From positions 1 through 5,995 of the forward strand of contig CADBPL010000133.1 of NCBI GenBank assembly GCA_902796535.1: a DNA stretch of 5,995 bases, read 5' to 3'. How positions within the stretch are numbered: the first letter of the stretch is position 1; every line of letters begins with the position of its first letter. The stretch is from Oscillospiraceae bacterium. GTDB taxonomy: Bacteria; Bacillota; Clostridia; Oscillospirales; Acutalibacteraceae. Positions 5,401-5,995 of the stretch are shown piece by piece. The notes under the pieces were generated by a model that worked only from the letters and a program-made list of their open reading frames with translations, ran no database searches and had not been told where the DNA came from. Both the position numbers and the translations under genes were made by a program.

Positions 5401-5995
5401 GAATCGGAATTTTAACGCATCATACCATCAACAATTTCGGCGCGTTTTTGCAGACATGGGCCTTGCAGGAAAAGCTGAAGGCGCTGTTCCCGGGCGACGA
5501 AGTCTGCGTGATCAACTACATCATCCCCAAGCAGAACATCATCAACGTCGGCGGCTTTTTCCGCTTTTATCCCGACAGCGAAACGCCGGCCTCCTGGCTC
5601 AACAAGGTGTCGCAGCCGCTGATTTTTTCCCGGACGCGCAGGGAGAATCTCAATCTCACCAAGCCGGTGTATAACGCCGAACAGATCAACGCGCTCGGGC
5701 TGGACTGCGTTGTCATCGGCAGCGACGAGGTGTGGAATTTTCTTGACCCGAAGAGCTTTTCACTCGTTAAATACAGCGCCGGGCTGACTGCCGGGCGGAT
5801 CGTCGCCTATGCGCCGAGCACAGGCAAGGCGGCCGGCGCGGCGATTCCCGCCGCGGTGCGGGAAGCCATGCGCGGGTTTACGGCGCTTTCGGCCCGCGAT
5901 GAGGGGGCGCGCGCGCTTTGTGAAAAAGCGCTCGGCGTGAGTCCGCCGATGGTCTGCGACCCGACGTTCCTCACCGCGACCCCGCGGGTCGATAA
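5397..5995 (+). CDS. Polysaccharide pyruvyl transferase family protein, 3'-truncated by window edge
   Basis: The first 199 residues are visible and the frame is open to the right edge. The family transfers pyruvate from phosphoenolpyruvate to a sugar, forming a ketal that gives exopolysaccharides or wall polymers a negative charge. Family marks are the opening MRIGILTHHTINNFGAFLQT (1-20), with the Asn-Phe-Gly turn, VIGSDEVWN (106-114), and ARDEG (166-170). CDPTFL (187-192) matches the usual Asp-Pro-Thr segment. The ATG at 5397 overlaps the GT4 stop (ATGA), and AGAAGGA at 5387-5393 is its ribosome binding site, so the two are co-translated. About half of a typical family member is present. Some relatives act in other pathways, so pyruvylation of the glycan is inferred from family and context. 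Confidence 0.88.
   Translation, partial: MRIGILTHHTINNFGAFLQTWALQEKLKALFPGDEVCVINYIIPKQNIINVGGFFRFYPDSETPASWLNKVSQPLIFSRTRRENLNLTKPVYNAEQINALGLDCVVIGSDEVWNFLDPKSFSLVKYSAGLTAGRIVAYAPSTGKAAGAAIPAAVREAMRGFTALSARDEGARALCEKALGVSPPMVCDPTFLTATPRVD

Noticed and set aside
5372..5674. Plus-strand 100-codon frame
   Set aside because: It is out of frame with, and overlaps, the pyruvyl transferase, whose frame has the ATGA coupling, a ribosome binding site and family motifs.
1..5995. CRISPR array, insertion sequence, defence or toxin-antitoxin genes
   Set aside because: No regularly spaced repeats, transposase, or defence-type protein was seen. All supported proteins belong to known glycan-synthesis families.

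Overview
The window looks like part of a surface-polysaccharide (capsule, exopolysaccharide or teichoic-acid-like) biosynthesis locus from a Gram-positive bacterium, most likely a moderate-GC member of the Bacillota/Clostridia. The grounds are consensus sigma-A type promoters in AT-rich gaps, a CDP-glycerol glycerophosphotransferase of the TagB/TagF family, and a polymerase-dependent glycan gene set. The species cannot be read from the sequence.

Layout. Positions 1-165 hold the end of an upstream unit: no recognised gene, a strongly self-complementary stretch (27-104), then a clear rho-independent terminator (128-163, plus strand). A minus-strand gene (206-1381) encodes the glycerophosphotransferase. 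It is read from a promoter whose -35 and -10 boxes are both perfect consensus (1445-1473). A divergent plus-strand promoter with an extended -10 (1529-1556) serves a co-directional run: a GT2 glycosyltransferase (1615-2736), a multi-pass O-antigen polymerase/ligase-like protein (2788-4158), a GT4 glycosyltransferase (4285-5400), and a polysaccharide pyruvyl transferase (5397 to beyond the right edge). The last two overlap by ATGA.

How the genes could work together (inference). GT2 and GT4 add sugars to a lipid-linked repeat unit, and the pyruvyl transferase adds an acidic pyruvate ketal. The Wzy-like membrane protein polymerises the exported units. The glycerophosphotransferase adds glycerol-phosphate to this or another wall polymer. 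The initiating sugar-phosphate transferase, the flippase and the CDP-glycerol synthase are not in the window.

The most unusual features are non-coding. Between the polymerase and GT4 genes a strong Shine-Dalgarno sequence is separated from the likely start codon by a 61-base hairpin with a perfect 9-bp terminal stem, as though the hairpin is looped out to join them. Two copies of a short palindromic repeat bracket the glycerophosphotransferase gene. I found no convincing wholly new protein system; the protein-coding content is an ordinary glycan locus.
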